DNA of 64,000 nucleotides from positions 3,593,823 to 3,657,822 of the forward strand of contig OZ018408.1 of NCBI GenBank assembly GCA_963969595.1, written 5' to 3'. Source of the stretch: Neckera pumila (Eukaryota > Streptophyta > Bryopsida > Hypnales > Neckeraceae). Below are positions 11,054-24,051 of the stretch, piece by piece. Each line of letters begins with the position of its first letter. Within the stretch, counting starts at the first letter, position 1. A model generated the notes under the pieces. That model was not told the origin of the DNA. It saw only the letters and a program-made list of their open reading frames with translations, and did not search any database. Both the position numbers and the translations under genes were made by a program.

Positions 11054-11291
11054 GACCCCGGATAGAGTGTATTCACTTGTCATCAAATACAATTTAGACA
11101 TAACTGTGATGAATACCAGTGAAATAAAAATCTTGTTTGAATCGAGGCCCAAAAAAGTTGTCATCTGTGATGATTTTATGGATGGGGACTTTCTAATACC
11201 AACAGACGCCTATATTTTGGGTTTTGATGTTCCTAGTTTATCATACAATAACTTCTTGATATTGAAGTTTTTCAATCCTTGGTTCACTTGA
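11054..11291 (+). CDS. Unrecognised exon-like open frame
   Basis: The open frame runs from just after a possible splice acceptor (CTGAGGTAG, ending at 11053) to a TGA at 11289-11291, about 78 codons. The product mixes charged and hydrophobic residues in a way that looks coding (for example KKVVICDDFMDGDFLIP), unlike most chance frames in AT-rich DNA. No family is recognised. It could be a 3' exon of the degenerate gene that ends 400 bp upstream, as the strand agrees. Confidence 0.3.
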
Positions 11292-11299
11292 TTCTTGGT

Positions 11300-13496
11300 G
11301 GACCAATTTTTTTTTAAAAATTCTCAAATTAAATAGATTAAACGGTTTTTTTTTTTAAGGGTTTACATCTCTCCTCCCTCCCGCTTCTTTTCACCTCTTT
11401 GTAAAATTTTAACATTTAGGATACCAAAAAATTGAAGAAAAATCTCATTACTAAGAATAAGACAAAATCCATACTTGGAGATTTGATTAGCATGCATTGT
11501 ATAGTGAAAAATATTATGTAGATGGCTATGCCACCATATTAGCAGTGTTTCTTAAATGGGATTAGCAATTTCAAATAAAAATTTCAAATATCAAACATTC
11601 GTTTATTATAATAAATATGCCGACGATTTTTTATTTTTTAAATAAGAAGGCTATGTTTACCTACAATGAAAGTGAAGTTTTTTACAATGAGCCAACCATT
11701 CAATAATGAAAGTAAAAGTCTTTCTAAAGCTGTTCCATATAATTATATTGATAATACATAAGCAAATTCTAATTATATAAACGACATGCTAACTAAAATC
11801 TCAACAATATGTACAAAAGTGAACTATAAAATATTATATTTTATTATAATTCATTATAACATATTTATTTAAATGTATTATATAAATATACTTTATGAAT
11901 ATTGTACATTACCACACATTTATCTTTTTCTAAACTAAATTTATATTTTATTATTTTAATATTCTAATTTATCTATTAATATATTGATAAAAATTTCTTG
12001 TGAAAAAAGAGTTGAAAAAAGAGTTGAAAAAAAAACTTGTGCTTATATAAGATTGAATCTTATACATCTTATTTTTTAAATGATAATTTAAGAAAATAAA
12101 ATATTATAAATCAAATTTAAAAGCCACACATGGTATCAATGAAAAAATGACTTTGAAAAGTTTATTAAACGCAAGAGAAAATTGGACATCAAAAAAATGA
12201 CTTCATTTAAAGGAGCCAAGCGGAGTGGCAAAAAAAAGACTAAGACAAAGTTAGGATTTAAGAATTGTGACAAGGAGAGTCAAATATGTAGCCAGAAGAA
12301 GACCCTTTGTTTGTAGCAGCCTTGTAAGTTAAAGTGAAGGCAAAGTCAAAGTAATTATATTTAACTATAATTATATAATATCATCCTCTAGATGAAGTTA
12401 TTTTTTTAATGACATATCAATTATATCAATCCAAACTTGCTTTTAACATAAAGTAATCAAGTTGAAATAACATATAAGCTTTAGTGAAAATAAACTCAAT
12501 TGTATCTTAGCATGAGTTAGAGATTAAAAAATTGAAGGAAATTATAGCAGAAAAAACAATCTTTAAAATATTGCAACTGTGGTAGTTTTTTTTATGAATC
12601 TATTGTAGTACAATTTTACTTCTAGTAATTAGTTAGAAAGTTGTAATGATTATTATTATTTTTTATTATTTTATTAAAAAAATAAAAACACATATAACAT
12701 TAAAAATGAAAATATGTATTTTTTCAAGAAAAAACAATATTCATTTATATACTAACCTATAATACTTAATTCAGACATAATCTATCATATAAAATCTGCT
12801 CAACGCTATTCTTTGTTTGTTGTAATTTGTTGAATCCCACATACCTTTGAGTTTACTTTTTTCACATCAATTTTTCCTTTTGATTATTTCACACATTCTA
12901 TCAACCAAGTACTTGCTTATTTGAATTGAAGTACCAAGTCTAGAAAATCCAACTGTTCTTTTAGATTGAAGAGCCCGTGAAAATCTTTGTTTCTTTTCCA
13001 AATAATCTTCATCACTCTATTATGCTTGCTAAAATCTACATTAATTTCATAAAAAAGAACATTGAATTTCTTGCTGCCATAAGTAAAACTATCATTGAAA
13101 TTTGTTTATTTCTCATTTTTCAAAATTACTGAAGCTCAAATCTGTGAAAATACCTTTGAATTCACATTTTTTACATCAGCTTCCTCTATGATTACTTTTT
13201 TGCATTTTATCAATCAAGTATTTACTTACTTGAACTAAATTACTAAACCTAATGCATCTAATACCTATTTTGGATTGAAAGGTTGTATGAAATTTTTTGT
13301 TTCTTGTCAAAATTATCTCCTCCTCATTGTGGTTGTTATGATTTACGTTCATTTTGTCATAAGACAAAATAAATTCATTACTATCATAAGTAAAATCATT
13401 ATCAAGTTTTGCTAATACTTCATTTTAATTGTTGAAGCTAAAGTCTAGATGGATAAGAATTGTAATTCAAACCTCTATAAAAGGATTAAAAGAAGT
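11300..13496. other. AT-rich desert
   Basis: Very AT-rich DNA with runs of A and T and no frame of note. I see no repeat ends or RNA gene. Confidence 0.6.
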
Positions 13497-13500
13497 TTAA

Positions 13501-14428
13501 CCCCTAAAGGACCAAACAGCGTTTTTTGGCAACAAAGCAATTTTGGGCAGCTCATTATAAATAGAAATTTTATTTTTTTTCTTTAAAAATTTCATACAAT
13601 GTGTGCCCAAGGAATAGCTTTGAGGCCCAACAATTTTCAAAACTTTTGACTACATGGTTGAAAAGTTATTGGATGATACGTCACTTTCAATGGTCAACGG
13701 GCAGTTCAATAAAATTCTGAAAAATCACTTTTTAAAAAAATAAAAATTTGAAATTGGTTCTTTAGATTTATATTTACGCATAAAGCATTGAATTATTCCA
13801 TTTTGATTTATGAGATAAAAATTATGAGGTGTTCTAGTTTGCGGGCAGTTATGGATTCCCTACTCAAAAATTTCATTATAAACTTATAAATCCTTTATTG
13901 AATTCAATTTTTAGTATTTTTTGAAAAAAATAAAAGCATAGGATGTATATTGTTTATTGCAACATTACCACCGTTGGGATTGACATTTTTTTATTCCATA
14001 ATTAAATTGTCAACAGTTTCTAGTTTTGAATCATTTTCTACTTCTTTCTACAACCTATTTTTTCCTATATAAAGTACAATTCCAAATTATCTGAATTTTT
14101 TAAGCATGTAGCCAACTTGCTTTGAAGAGTGAATCCAAGGAGTAACCACCATTTTGGACATTTTTTCATTTAAATGTGACCTTGTGAAGTGCAACTGCCC
14201 GGGTTTTGCAGGGCCAAAAAAAGGATATTTGTCAATTCAAATGCTAATATCTTGCAATCTACAAGGTGGAAAATTCTGATATTTTTTCTACATGTTTTCA
14301 AGCAAGTTTACTAGAAGATCCTACGGTTATATGTCCAAAAATGTTTTTTTTTTTAAATTTGATACTTGTATTAGAAATGGCAATTTTGGAGTGCTTTTGG
14401 TGAAAACATAGTCTCTGACCTTTAGGGG
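13501..14428 (+). mobile_element. TTAA-flanked (piggyBac-like) element, copy A
   Basis: 928 bp, flanked by TTAA at 13497-13500 and at 14429-14432. Ends are CCCCTAAAGGACC on the left and GACCTTTAGGGG on the right, inverted repeats of about 12 bp. No protein is encoded. It is the best-preserved full-length copy of the subfamily also seen at 3690-5144, and shares its interior and orientation with 47559-48472. TTAA duplication with C-rich ends is the hallmark of piggyBac-superfamily transposition. Confidence 0.85.
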
Positions 14429-14432
14429 TTAA

Positions 14433-15620
14433 ATGAGTACATGAAATTTCACGCAAAAAGCATCTTTTGTTTAACAAAAATTAATAAATTTTGTTTGCCG
14501 AAGATACAAAACATTGACTGCAACTACTTCTTTGAAAGTACAATGAAAAACTTGAAATGGAAGATAATAAAATCTTTTCCGATATAATTTTACAATTTAA
14601 AAATCCATGTCTTGATCTTTTTTGCTATTTTTATAATGAATCTTTAGATTTTTGTAATTCAAAACAAGAAACATATTGACCAAGAGAGTATAAATTATCA
14701 AAATTATATTTTTAGTTCAATACATGTGTACAGCCATCCCCTCAGTTATGAATTTTGTTCTCTTCATGAAACTAATGCTTTTAAATCAGCAAGAGATGTT
14801 AGTTTCTTGCAATTTTTGTATTCTTCTGATTTCATTATGAAAAAAATAAAATCGAAATCACAAGAACAATCTTATTTGTATTATGTTTTATATTAGTATA
14901 TTCTTTTAACACAAATGATAATAATATTTTGAGATTTCTTAAAACATCGCTTTGCTATTTAGAATATGTGCAATTGTATGAGACCCAATTTTTCCTAAAG
15001 CTTCTTGGTGTTTTTGCTCAGTGTGAGCTTTCATTTTGTTGCTTGGAACTCACAGTTGTTGTTTTTAAATTATTATTTTGAGTGTAGTTTTATATACAAT
15101 TTTGAATATAAATAGGATGGAAACTCGTAAATTGTACAAAGTATAAGTATTTTATAGAAATTGTCCGACTTACCTAAAACTATTATGTATGTAATAAAAT
15201 TGGTTTGAGAGAATTTGATTCAAAATCTAGAAGCCTAGAAGCCAGTTCTACGGATAGGTTTCAAGTTTCCAATCGATTTTTTACTCTTTGTAGAAACTGT
15301 GGACGAGTGCCAGAGTAGGAACTTCCAATACCAGATCGCCATAAACTTTGAACCTGAGGCACCTGCTCCCATTGGAAAGAAATCCATGTCGCAAAATCAA
15401 CTCAAGAAGTTGCAAATGAATTTGCAAAGTTTGAGAAATAGCTGCGAGCACAAGAAAAGGATGAATTGCATTGAAATGTTGGGTGCCTCGTAATCATCAA
15501 CAAAGCTCCAGTTAGAAAGGAAGTTTGGTGCGAGGCAACTACCAGTTCATTTCGGAAGGTTTGCATCGGGTTGGTTTCGGGGGTGTAACCCAAGTTCACA
15601 AAGTAAAAGTTTAGTTGCAA
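14433..15620. other. AT-rich spacer
   Basis: No supported gene. A short open frame at 15299-15493 follows a possible acceptor, but its product is unrecognised. Confidence 0.45.
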
Positions 15621-16333
15621 CTAGCGGTTGGCGCTCGCTATGCTACGCATTCATCATTAGAATTTTATTAGAATTTTTATGTTTTAGATAAAATGCAAAA
15701 CAAAAATTTCAATAAATCTTCAAATAAAAATTATTAGAATCTTTGTATAATTTTGTTTATAAGTAAGCATATATTGAAATGTACAATAGAAATTTATTGA
15801 ATGATAAATGAAATATATGCAATGGTGAATATTGTAAGAGATATATATTTATTGTAATGCGTTCAAAAGTTGACTCAATTGTTACGAATAGTGGGAACTT
15901 AAAAACTTGGTGAATTGAAAAGAAAATCTTGTAAATTTCAAAAACTTCATGAACAACTTAATTGTTGTGAACTCCAAAATCACTTCAACTGAATAAAATT
16001 CTCAAATCATTTGGTAGTAGCAATAGAATTTTGAAATCATAAAAGTTGTAAAAGTGATATTACAAAGGTGATTGCAAACTACTATTCTATTTCTGTAATA
16101 TAACATTGTGTGAAAATATTATTTTTATGTATGCATGATTGAAAATGTTTTTACAAATATTATAATTAATTCTTTCAAAGACTTATTGAAATCATTATCA
16201 TGCATTCTATTCAAATATATCAAAATTTTACTAATATGTGATACAATGAATGCGTAGCATAGCAAGCATGAGCCCCTATTATTATGGTAGTATTTGTGAT
16301 ATTACAAAGGAAGTTATGATTTTAGTAGTATGA
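15621..16333 (-). mobile_element. Non-autonomous Helitron, copy 1
   Basis: Read on the minus strand it starts TCATACTACTAAAATC and ends CGCTAG, and it sits between host A and host T: the canonical Helitron ends and target. A short hairpin, ATGC-GTA-GCAT, lies 15 bases before the CTAG. An inverted copy of the region next to that hairpin (GCTTGCTATGCTACGCATTC) occurs about 70 bases from the 5' end, giving subterminal inverted repeats. 713 bp, no coding capacity. It is homologous to 30115-30563 in the opposite orientation, and homology stops exactly at TC and CTAG. Confidence 0.8.
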
Positions 16334-16426
16334 TGGAAAAATCCAAAGACGGGAAACCATGGAAAAATTGACATACTCCAAAATGTTTTTGAAAAGGATG
16401 GTTGGTCTATTTTTTTCAATCCTTAA

Positions 16427-17315
16427 TCTCTGAAGTTTTAAGGTCATTTTTTGTCCCAAACCACACAAAAATGCCCTTTCTAATGCAAACAACAAATTTC
16501 TCAAATATTTGTTTCTTTTGCATATCCAACTTTAGGATCTTGCACTAAATCAATATGAAAATGCCTAGAAAAAAATTCAAAAACTTCAACCATATTATCA
16601 CAAAATATATGCGTTTCAAATGAAGAAAACCATTTTCTTTTTTTCCCAACCAAACTGGATTATAAGGCCCCAAGCCTTACTTTTAAATTTTTGTACTACA
16701 AAATGTGAATTTTTTTACATTGAAGATTCAAGTTGAAAGTTCAAAAAACAAAACTCAGAAAACCTCCCATAATTTTCATTCTTTAAAAAACTATGAAGTT
16801 GAAGCAAGTACAAATAATAGGAAAAATTAAATTTTTACAACTCGAAGATGGAATCAAGTATTTGACATACACTAATTCCAATGGTAAGATCGTTTTAAGA
16901 AGAAAAATGAACCGTGTCCAATCTTTTTTCAATTACAAAATTATTAAAATTGAGTTCATTACAAAATAAATTTGATACATTATTTTTCCATAAATTTGCT
17001 AAGATTGATGGCCTGCAAAACAAGAAGCTTATAACTTTCACATCACTTATTCAAGCGGTATGAATCAAATCTTTTCAAATAGAAAATAAAGTAATAATAA
17101 AAGATATGTGTGCTATAAAAAGAGTATTTGAAGTTTTTTTCCCTGTTTGCCCTTGCCTATGAGAGACTTACTGTCGCATAACTTTTGTTTACAAACACCA
17201 ATTGAAATAAGAATTAAATTCTCAAAAATCTAAATATTTTCCTTATCCTTGAAAAAATGTCAAAAAATCTTGCCAAAAATGAAGATCACAGGTACCTGTC
17301 CAAAGTTCAAAGAAC
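16427..17315 (-). mobile_element. Decayed TTAA element, copy G
   Basis: Preceded by TTAA at 16423-16426. It starts TCTCTGAAG and aligns with copy B (30707-31632) through most of its length, including the text CATAACTTTTG followed by ACACCAATTGAAATAA, and AGGTACCTGTCC near the far end. The right terminus is too diverged to place, so the end is approximate. Confidence 0.55.
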
Positions 17316-17319
17316 ATTA

Positions 17320-18150
17320 CAAATAATTTCTGCTTTTGGAAAGGCTACAAGTTTTAAACTACATTGATCCCCACCAGCACAAGTAGAGAGAAAAACAAAC
17401 TATTTTTGTTTTTCAATGAAAACAATTGATGTATCACTACTTGTAACAAGTGGGTGCTACATCAAGTTCAAATTTTTGCAATATATTTTTTTTAATTTTT
17501 TTTTAATTTTATATTTTTGTACTTACGTTGTGGTGTGCCAAAAAACCAAACCTCAAAGTCCCTCCTAGGGCTTGGAGGTTTCCTAATGCCCCTAGAAGGA
17601 CTCTTAGAACTTCAAAGATTAATGTTATTTTAGTCCTGGAATGCTATTTTATTACCAGAATTTTAGTTAGATTTTAGTTATTTTTTTAATAATCAGTGAC
17701 CTAAATTGCACAAAGTTGTAGTCTTTGATATTGCACATCTTGTGCATATATCTTTCCTTAAATCCTCTAGTATAATTTTCAGCATAAAAAAAGAAGACGT
17801 TTGCAACATTTTCTTGTAATGTTTTTTAGAAATTTTTTAGTACATGCATAAAACATTGTCTATTGTATGCATGCAAACTGAAAATATATGTACACAATAG
17901 ACGTTGCTTTATGCATGTGTCTCAATGTTGCTAATATATGTTGCAACTTTCCTTTCTAATATTGAATATTATAGAATTGAAATATGCGGATTCCCCACGT
18001 TTTAAAGCCAACAAATCAAATATATGAAAAAAATTAATCAAGAAGTTGTAAATATTTTAAATACATTGAATTCACAATAATATTTAATTCATCAGCTTTC
18101 TTAAATGAACTGCAATCTCATACTCTAAAGATCATCCCATGTTGCTGAGC
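17320..18150. other. AT-rich spacer
   Basis: Long T tracts near 17485-17515. A weak palindromic pair around 17830-17935 (a GCATGCA motif with flanking matches) is the only structure seen. Confidence 0.4.
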
Positions 18151-18159
18151 TGCATCTAT

Positions 18160-18860
18160 CATCTAGTGCACAACCAGAATTCCACACAAGCATCACAAAT
18201 AACCATGTCTATGGAAGGACTCTCCTCATATTTTACTTGTAAACGTGGTTCAACCAAATGAACAAACAAGAATACATCAGCAACAACGAAAGAGTAAATA
18301 TTACGCAGACCACCTAGTTCAGCGATAGAGAACCGCCTCTCAAATGATTGAGGCTGATGGAATAACCTATTCAATCCTATGCCAATCCTAATTCCATGAC
18401 CATGGCATTAACCCTTGCCCAAAAATTCAATAGCCCCCGAGAACACTGAAAGCCAAAATTGATGAGGAGATTAGCGTAATGATGATGAGTGATAGAACTG
18501 ACCTCGTCTTTGTTGCGTTTGCTGCTCCTCCCTGCGCCAGAGTAGCATTTCTTTCTCCCGGAGTTGCTTTTTCTCCTCCCGGAGTAGCTTTTCTTTATCC
18601 CAAAGTAGAACTTTCTCTTGAGGATCAAGGTATTCTTCGATCTGCTTTTCCATTGTTTCAATCTTCTGTTCTACAGCTTTGATCTCTTGTTCCATATTTT
18701 GTATTTCCTCTCCTACGCTTTGTATAATGTATATGTTCATCACCCATTCTCCTACACGATCTGGTGACAATAAAGTCTAGCAGAGGACGTGACAGCAATG
18801 TGCAAACGATTCCTTGCGAGCAGCAAGAACATCTTCGCAAGCAAACACCCACACAACGCC
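18160..18860 (-). CDS. Possible gene fragment encoding a coiled coil
   Basis: The minus-strand frame 18471-18770 encodes a strongly heptad-patterned, Glu/Lys/Leu-rich segment of about 70 residues (MEQEIKAVEQKIETMEKQIE, then LLREEKKQLREKEMLLWRRE), typical of a coiled coil. Inside it GAG|GTCAGT could be a donor site. A further frame downstream (18159-18374) and an upstream acceptor-like TTTGCAG near 18860 could supply neighbouring exons. I cannot join them into a convincing gene and recognise no catalytic domain. It may be an exon of a larger gene or a decayed copy. Confidence 0.35.
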
Positions 18861-18869
18861 TGCAAAGTT

Positions 18870-20540
18870 TTGATAATGATTTGCATTATGAACAAAGAGA
18901 AAAAAGTACCTCCAATGCACACGTCTAATTCCTACAAAATTCATATCGATTGATAATTGAACTTAGGTTGTGCTTAGTAAAGATGAGCGAGAAGAAAAGG
19001 GATCAGTATAAATGAAACCTATGTACTTGTTTGCATAATTTTATAATGTCTATAGTATAAAATTTAAACATTTACTTTAAAAAATCAAAATTATGAAAGT
19101 TACAGAATTGTTATTTAAATGTATAAAAAAAATCAATTATCAAGTTGTAAATATTTTATATAAATAGGATCTATGAGAAATTTAAATTTGTGCTATTTAG
19201 AAAAAATTTAGAACGTGGATAAAAAATAAAATGAATCGTATTTCATATCTTAAAAATTTCAATTTACAAAAAACATAGAATTTTTATTCATATGCATGAA
19301 AAAATTAAACAATAAGTTATAAATATTTTCAATAATTAGGATTCATACGAACATTAATTTTTTATATAATATAATCACATTATAAATTAAAAAATAAAAT
19401 TGATCATTTGCTGTAAAAAAGAAAAAAAAATAGTGAGTCCAAGTGACCAATTGGGAGCTCACATTGTTTTCATTTTGAATGTTCCAAATCATAATTTTGT
19501 GCCATTAGCAAAATAAAGAAATGAGTGAAATCAAATATTATAGTATGCAATTAATTTGGAAACCAGTGATCCTGTTATTTATATGTTTGTCCAATTGTTA
19601 GAGTTAAATATATACTCTACATATCTCAGCATTCTCAAGGTGATCTAGAAAAATTCAAAACAATGCTTTACTATTTAAGCGTAAACAAAATATGTATCAT
19701 AATTCTTTCTTCTTTAGAAAAGTCACATAACAACTAAATTATCATGTACAAAAATATCATTTCATGAGAATCTACAGCTTCAGGTAGGTGGAAGTAAAAA
19801 GAAGTTGAAAAAAAAGGAAATAAAACAAGTGAAGAAAGGTGGATACAAAAGAAAAAAAAATAGGTAATCTGGAAGTTTTGGATTTAGGGTTCAGAGTTTC
19901 ATTTTTTGACTGTTTGGGGATTGACTTCTTTTGGATTTTTTATTTGCAACACGATGCTAGCTATGAAATCGAGAGAAAATACAAGTCAATTTTTTATTTT
20001 GAAAATAGTTGACAAATTTTTACCTCCTAAAGTGAAACGGTTGCATTATGTGAAGTTAAGTATTTTTATTTTTTAATTCTTAATTTTGGTGACAATCTTA
20101 AAATAATATCATGTTAGTTTTTTGTGTATCAATTCTTGAAGGTTTAGAAATGATGTAGCAAATGATTCCAATCCGGTTAATAAGTATGCAGAAGTAGTAA
20201 GGGCATCATGATTTTTTCACCCAATGTCCATATGTAAAATCTTGTATTTTTATAAAGCTTATGTTTAAATGTATCTTAAAAAAAAATTCAATAAATCACA
20301 TTCAAAACTGAACCTACTTAAAATCCAAAAATCCCTCTTATGGACACATCCTAGTCAAAGAGCAGCAAGAAATATCTCAAAATCTCGATATCAACATTAA
20401 GAAATAGATATTGAGATGTCATGATATCATCAACAAGAGAGTAGAAAGGAATCTAAGAAAACCAAGGGTATAAACAACTGAACAAAGGTTTACGGCTTGA
20501 TTGAAAACAACATCTGCATCATGGTTCTCACCGTCACAAC
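18870..20540. other. AT-rich spacer
   Basis: No supported gene, no clear repeat ends. Confidence 0.5.
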
Positions 20541-20626
20541 ATGTCTAGACGAGCATGACTCTAATGAAACGTCAGGATCCAATCCTAGAGTCTGTCAGTA
20601 TCCAAAATAAAAACAAAAGAAAAAGT

Positions 20627-20712
20627 TTGGACGGTCTGTCTGTCCCGTCGACAGCTGGTTCGTCCCTATCAACGGCTGGTTGGTTCATCCAAGTCGACGG
20701 ACAGGCTGTCCA
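20627..20712. repeat. Imperfect inverted repeat (hairpin)
   Basis: The left arm TTTGGACGGTCTGTCTGTCC with GTCGAC and the right arm GTCGACGGACAGGCTGTCCAA are inverted copies about 20-25 bp long around a 40-bp loop. It is followed by an A run and a T run. It may be a short MITE remnant; ends and target duplication cannot be set. Confidence 0.5.
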
Positions 20713-20929
20713 AAAAAAAAAAAAAAAATTTTTTTTTGGACCCTTTTGCAATCCCGGCGCATCTGGACGCGTTCAAACCGTCTTTGACGAACATCCCAAC
20801 ATAAAAAGTCAGCGTCACGTCAGGATGGACAACAGGATCCACGTCAAGATTCACAGGTGATGATCTTGCAGTGGTGGAACTCTTCATATCCATCTCGTGA
20901 AGCTCAAAAGTTTCCGCCAAGGCCCTTTT

Positions 20930-22010
20930 TTTCCTAAAACACAGTTTGGACTTTCTTGAACAAATGTATATTTTAAGCGGGGGTAAGTGATTGTCTGTTA
21001 ATAGTACTTGAATCTCAATATTTCAAAAAATTCATTGACATGTATATTATTTGATTAACTATTTAGGCTAATGTGTATGTTTTTCCTTCACATATTGAAA
21101 AATCTAGCAGTGGAGTACTTTGATGACATCGTGAAGCAAGACAACATTCCAATAGACTACGGGGGCCCGCAGTAACCAGAGTTCCTCGTAGAATACATAG
21201 AAGGATGACAGAGAGGCTTTGGAACCAAGGGTTTGGTTCATTCTTGAGAGGCACATGTCGTATCACTCTACATTGTTTACAAGAAATGTTGTAAACTACA
21301 GGCACTAGAACATGCACACATGCTTAAAAGCAAATCCACATTACAACAAGGCAGGAATGAACAACCATCCAATAATAAACTTCTCAAATACTCCCAAAAG
21401 CTTCTACTTTGTCTCGATTGGACTAATCTTGCATACAACTTGAAGTACACAAGGAGATATCTTTGGTAAGGTAAATCGGCAATACCGCCATCATTTACAA
21501 ACAACCCTAAAGGTATACCATCTCCTAACACTCCATAAAACCTTCACACAACAAGACTTGAAGAGAATGAATGAGCAAAGGGGCGGCCAAGGGTTACAAC
21601 TACCACAAAAGTGTCCTAAAATAGCTCCATTCACACCTCAAACAGTCTAAAAACACTAGTTTACTCCTTCAATGGCCAATACATGATTAATTCGGCTACA
21701 CCATGTTTACAATCAACCCTTGCAAAGCTCCATAGAGCCTACTAGCCACCCGTAATCGAATGATGTGACACACCAATAATTTTAAGAAGAGGGATTCATT
21801 CATGACATTTGATGGCTCAAATTTGGTTGTCCGAAGGCTTCTATTTTGGTAGGTTAACATCAATTAACATTAATATACTAGTTTTTTGGTGCTTTTTTAT
21901 ATTGTTAGTCTATGCTTATTTCATAAAATTTTAATGAGATCATTTTTTTTTTTTTTTTTTTTTTGTTCCCAATTTCTTTTGTTTTTATTGGAATTTTTTT
22001 TAAAGAGAAC
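20930..22010. other. Spacer, nothing firmly assigned
   Basis: A short coding-like stretch at 21105-21170 is too brief to assign. The rest is unique mixed-composition sequence ending in a long T run (21942-21964). Confidence 0.4.
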
Positions 22011-22018
22011 CAGAAATG

Positions 22019-22236
22019 GGGGTACCTTGAAGTACCTCTAAAACAACTGTTGGATCCGACAGTGGTTCTAAAGGTATCCCAAGGTATACTCATTTTTTGT
22101 TTTCTTTTTTTGTTCCCAATTCTTTTTATTTTTTTGGGAACTTTTTCGAAAGAGAATAAAAAATGGAGGTACCATAAGGCACCTTAAAAACCACCGTTGG
22201 ATCCGACAATGGTTTGAGAGATACCTTGAGGTACTT
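22019..22236. repeat. Two tandem copies of a small palindromic MITE-like unit
   Basis: Each copy is an inverted repeat of about 70 bp centred on TTGGATCCGACA, with arms reading GGTACCTTGAAGTACC-like sequence outward. Copies lie at about 22019-22088 and 22166-22236. The flanking TTTTGTTCCCAATT sequence is repeated with them, so the tandem period is about 147 bp. Confidence 0.6.
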
Positions 22237-22655
22237 TCCTTTTTATTTTGTTCTTCACTCCCATTTTTTGATCTAGCTTGGATAATATAAAGTTTTCAAT
22301 GAGTAAATAAATAGATTATGAGCTTTCATTATATCTTTCATTGTTCTTTGATTTCATGGCTTTTCTTTACTCAAATAATTTTATAGAATATATTTTTATT
22401 TCTATTTCCATTTTTTGAAGTTTTTGTACTAATTGGTTTCTTTTTGAATTACAGTTAGTTCAAGTTTGAGGTTGAAGCGAAAGGTGCAATTGCAAGGAAC
22501 AACCTCTCTTTGTTTTTGCCTACATGGTTAGACCACAATTTTGGAGTCTGCATGCTACTCCAAGCTAGATGCGTACATTCACAACAGCTCATCTTAGTAG
22601 TGGTAATTGATATTTGGATTGCCTCAGTACTTTCACTCATCCGTCAGAGCTACAT

Positions 22656-23170
22656 ATGCAGACAGCTTTGGAAGGCAAAGATGTTACTGATTTGGAGGTG
22701 GATGAGTTTGCAGGCTTGACCGAGAAACAAAAAAGACGGGCCATTGCGAGAAGGAAGGCCAACGATAAGAAAAAATCAACCCATTTTATTAATTTGGCAA
22801 ACACAAAAGAGAAGAAGAAAGCGGATCGTCTAGAGAGGTTGGCGGAGAAGGAGAAAAGAAGGAGAAGGAGGAGAAGACTAAATTGAAAGGGAAGAAGAAG
22901 GTCAATGGAGGTGTTCTAGTTTCAACATCCTTAACAGTGGACCAAGGTTTTCAGATGCAAATGGGATTTGAAAGCGGGGTGAAGAGGAAGGCAATACCGC
23001 ACTTGACTGAAGATGTCATTACTTTTGGAACACAAGTGATTGTCTTGGATGAAGATGATGCGATCAACATGAAGGATTTAATCCTAAATCTCTCCATTGA
23101 GGACATGGTCAACAATATGAAGTCCAATCCACCAAATTGCTACATGGAGGTGCTAGAATTCTCGAGGAAG
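22656..23170 (+). pseudogene. Unrecognised Lys/Arg-rich protein, frameshifted exon
   Basis: From an ATG at 22656 the frame encodes an acidic start, then a highly basic helical region (LTEKQKRRAIARRKAND and onward), and ends at a stop at 22884-22886. The next frame is open across the same Lys/Glu-rich stretch and continues to 23170 with a non-repetitive, protein-like sequence (for example LTEDVITFGTQVIVLDEDDA). A one-base slip inside the A/G-rich tract near 22850-22870 would join them. The second frame ends at AAG|GTAATT, a good donor, and TTTGCAG at about 23270 is a matching acceptor whose exon soon hits a stop. No family recognised. The basic region suggests nucleic-acid binding or nuclear localisation. 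Confidence 0.45.
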
Positions 23171-23363
23171 GTAATTTTTTCATAATTTTGAATTCTTTCA
23201 TGTATGAGCTTGATGACATGATTGTTATTTGGATTGATATTTAATTCATTTCATTGTTGTATATTTGCAGTTGTTGCTAGGAAAGTGTTTTAACAAAGTT
23301 GTCGTCGTTGTCGTCCATAGATGACTCCCCCATTATTACTTCTGATGCGGCCTTTTAGGTATG

Positions 23364-23906
23364 CTAACCGTTGATAATTAGCAATTTGCCTATTGCAGCG
23401 CAACTACTCCAACATATAGGCCTCACCGTTGTATTTGGCATGACAGTCAGAATTTGCTTCGTGTAGTTGGCCTTCACTATCCGATCGAGTTGGTTCTCGA
23501 CGCCCTGTTTCTCCAACGGCCGATAGATTATTCCCCTCTTTGCGTTGGTATTCACCATATTTTTGAGGTTGAGCTCAGAATAATTTCCACGTCCAAAAAT
23601 GTACGTATACAAGAAGTTGGCTTTGAACTTTTTGTTAGCCAGAGCCTCCGCCATCAGCCGCTTTTTTCTCTCGGCATCCACGTTGCGTTTCGTGTCCGGC
23701 TCATAGTTGAGCAGTTCCAGAAGTTTGTGTTATGTTGACAAGATTAAATGGTAACGTTGCCGGATTCTCATCCCAATGTCCGCATACTTTCTTCAGCACC
23801 ATCCTCTGAGCCTCCTTTTCGGAGACCTCTAGGTACTTTGAGTACGTGTTCTGTGTCAACGTGCTTGGGATTCCTTCCAACTTTTCCGCCTGCAGTTTTC
23901 ATTCCC
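23364..23906 (-). pseudogene. Unrecognised minus-strand gene remnant with a frameshift
   Basis: A minus-strand frame from about 23906 reads as plausible protein (SKYLEVSEKEAQRMVLKKVC) and stops near 23710. An overlapping frame opens at about 23740 and continues for about 125 codons with a charged, helical product (ERKKRLMAEALANKKFKAN) to 23364. One frameshift near 23720-23740 would unite them. No catalytic motif or membrane segment is seen. It lies head-on to the + frame at 22656-23170 and downstream of the minus-strand frame at 24268-24990, so the two minus frames may belong to one gene or one element. Confidence 0.45.
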
Positions 23907-24051
23907 CCGAACATGTGGTCCACTTCCTTGCCTCCTCTTTTGCTGTGGCGGATGACTATCCCTATGCACTTCTAAGGGCTTTACGTTTGTGGGCCTTTTG
24001 TTTCAGATGAGGTTTCTTCTTCATTGTTTGTGGTTCTGCCTCGGTCGTCTG

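Noticed and set aside
20555..20860. 101-codon plus-strand frame
   Set aside because: It runs through the hairpin and an A/T homopolymer; product is low complexity.
21105..21190. Short frame with VEYFDDIVKQDNIPIDYGGP, reminiscent of a CRAL-TRIO (Sec14/patellin) sequence near a YGG motif
   Set aside because: Only about 20 residues before a stop, no other domain residues on either side; too short to claim.
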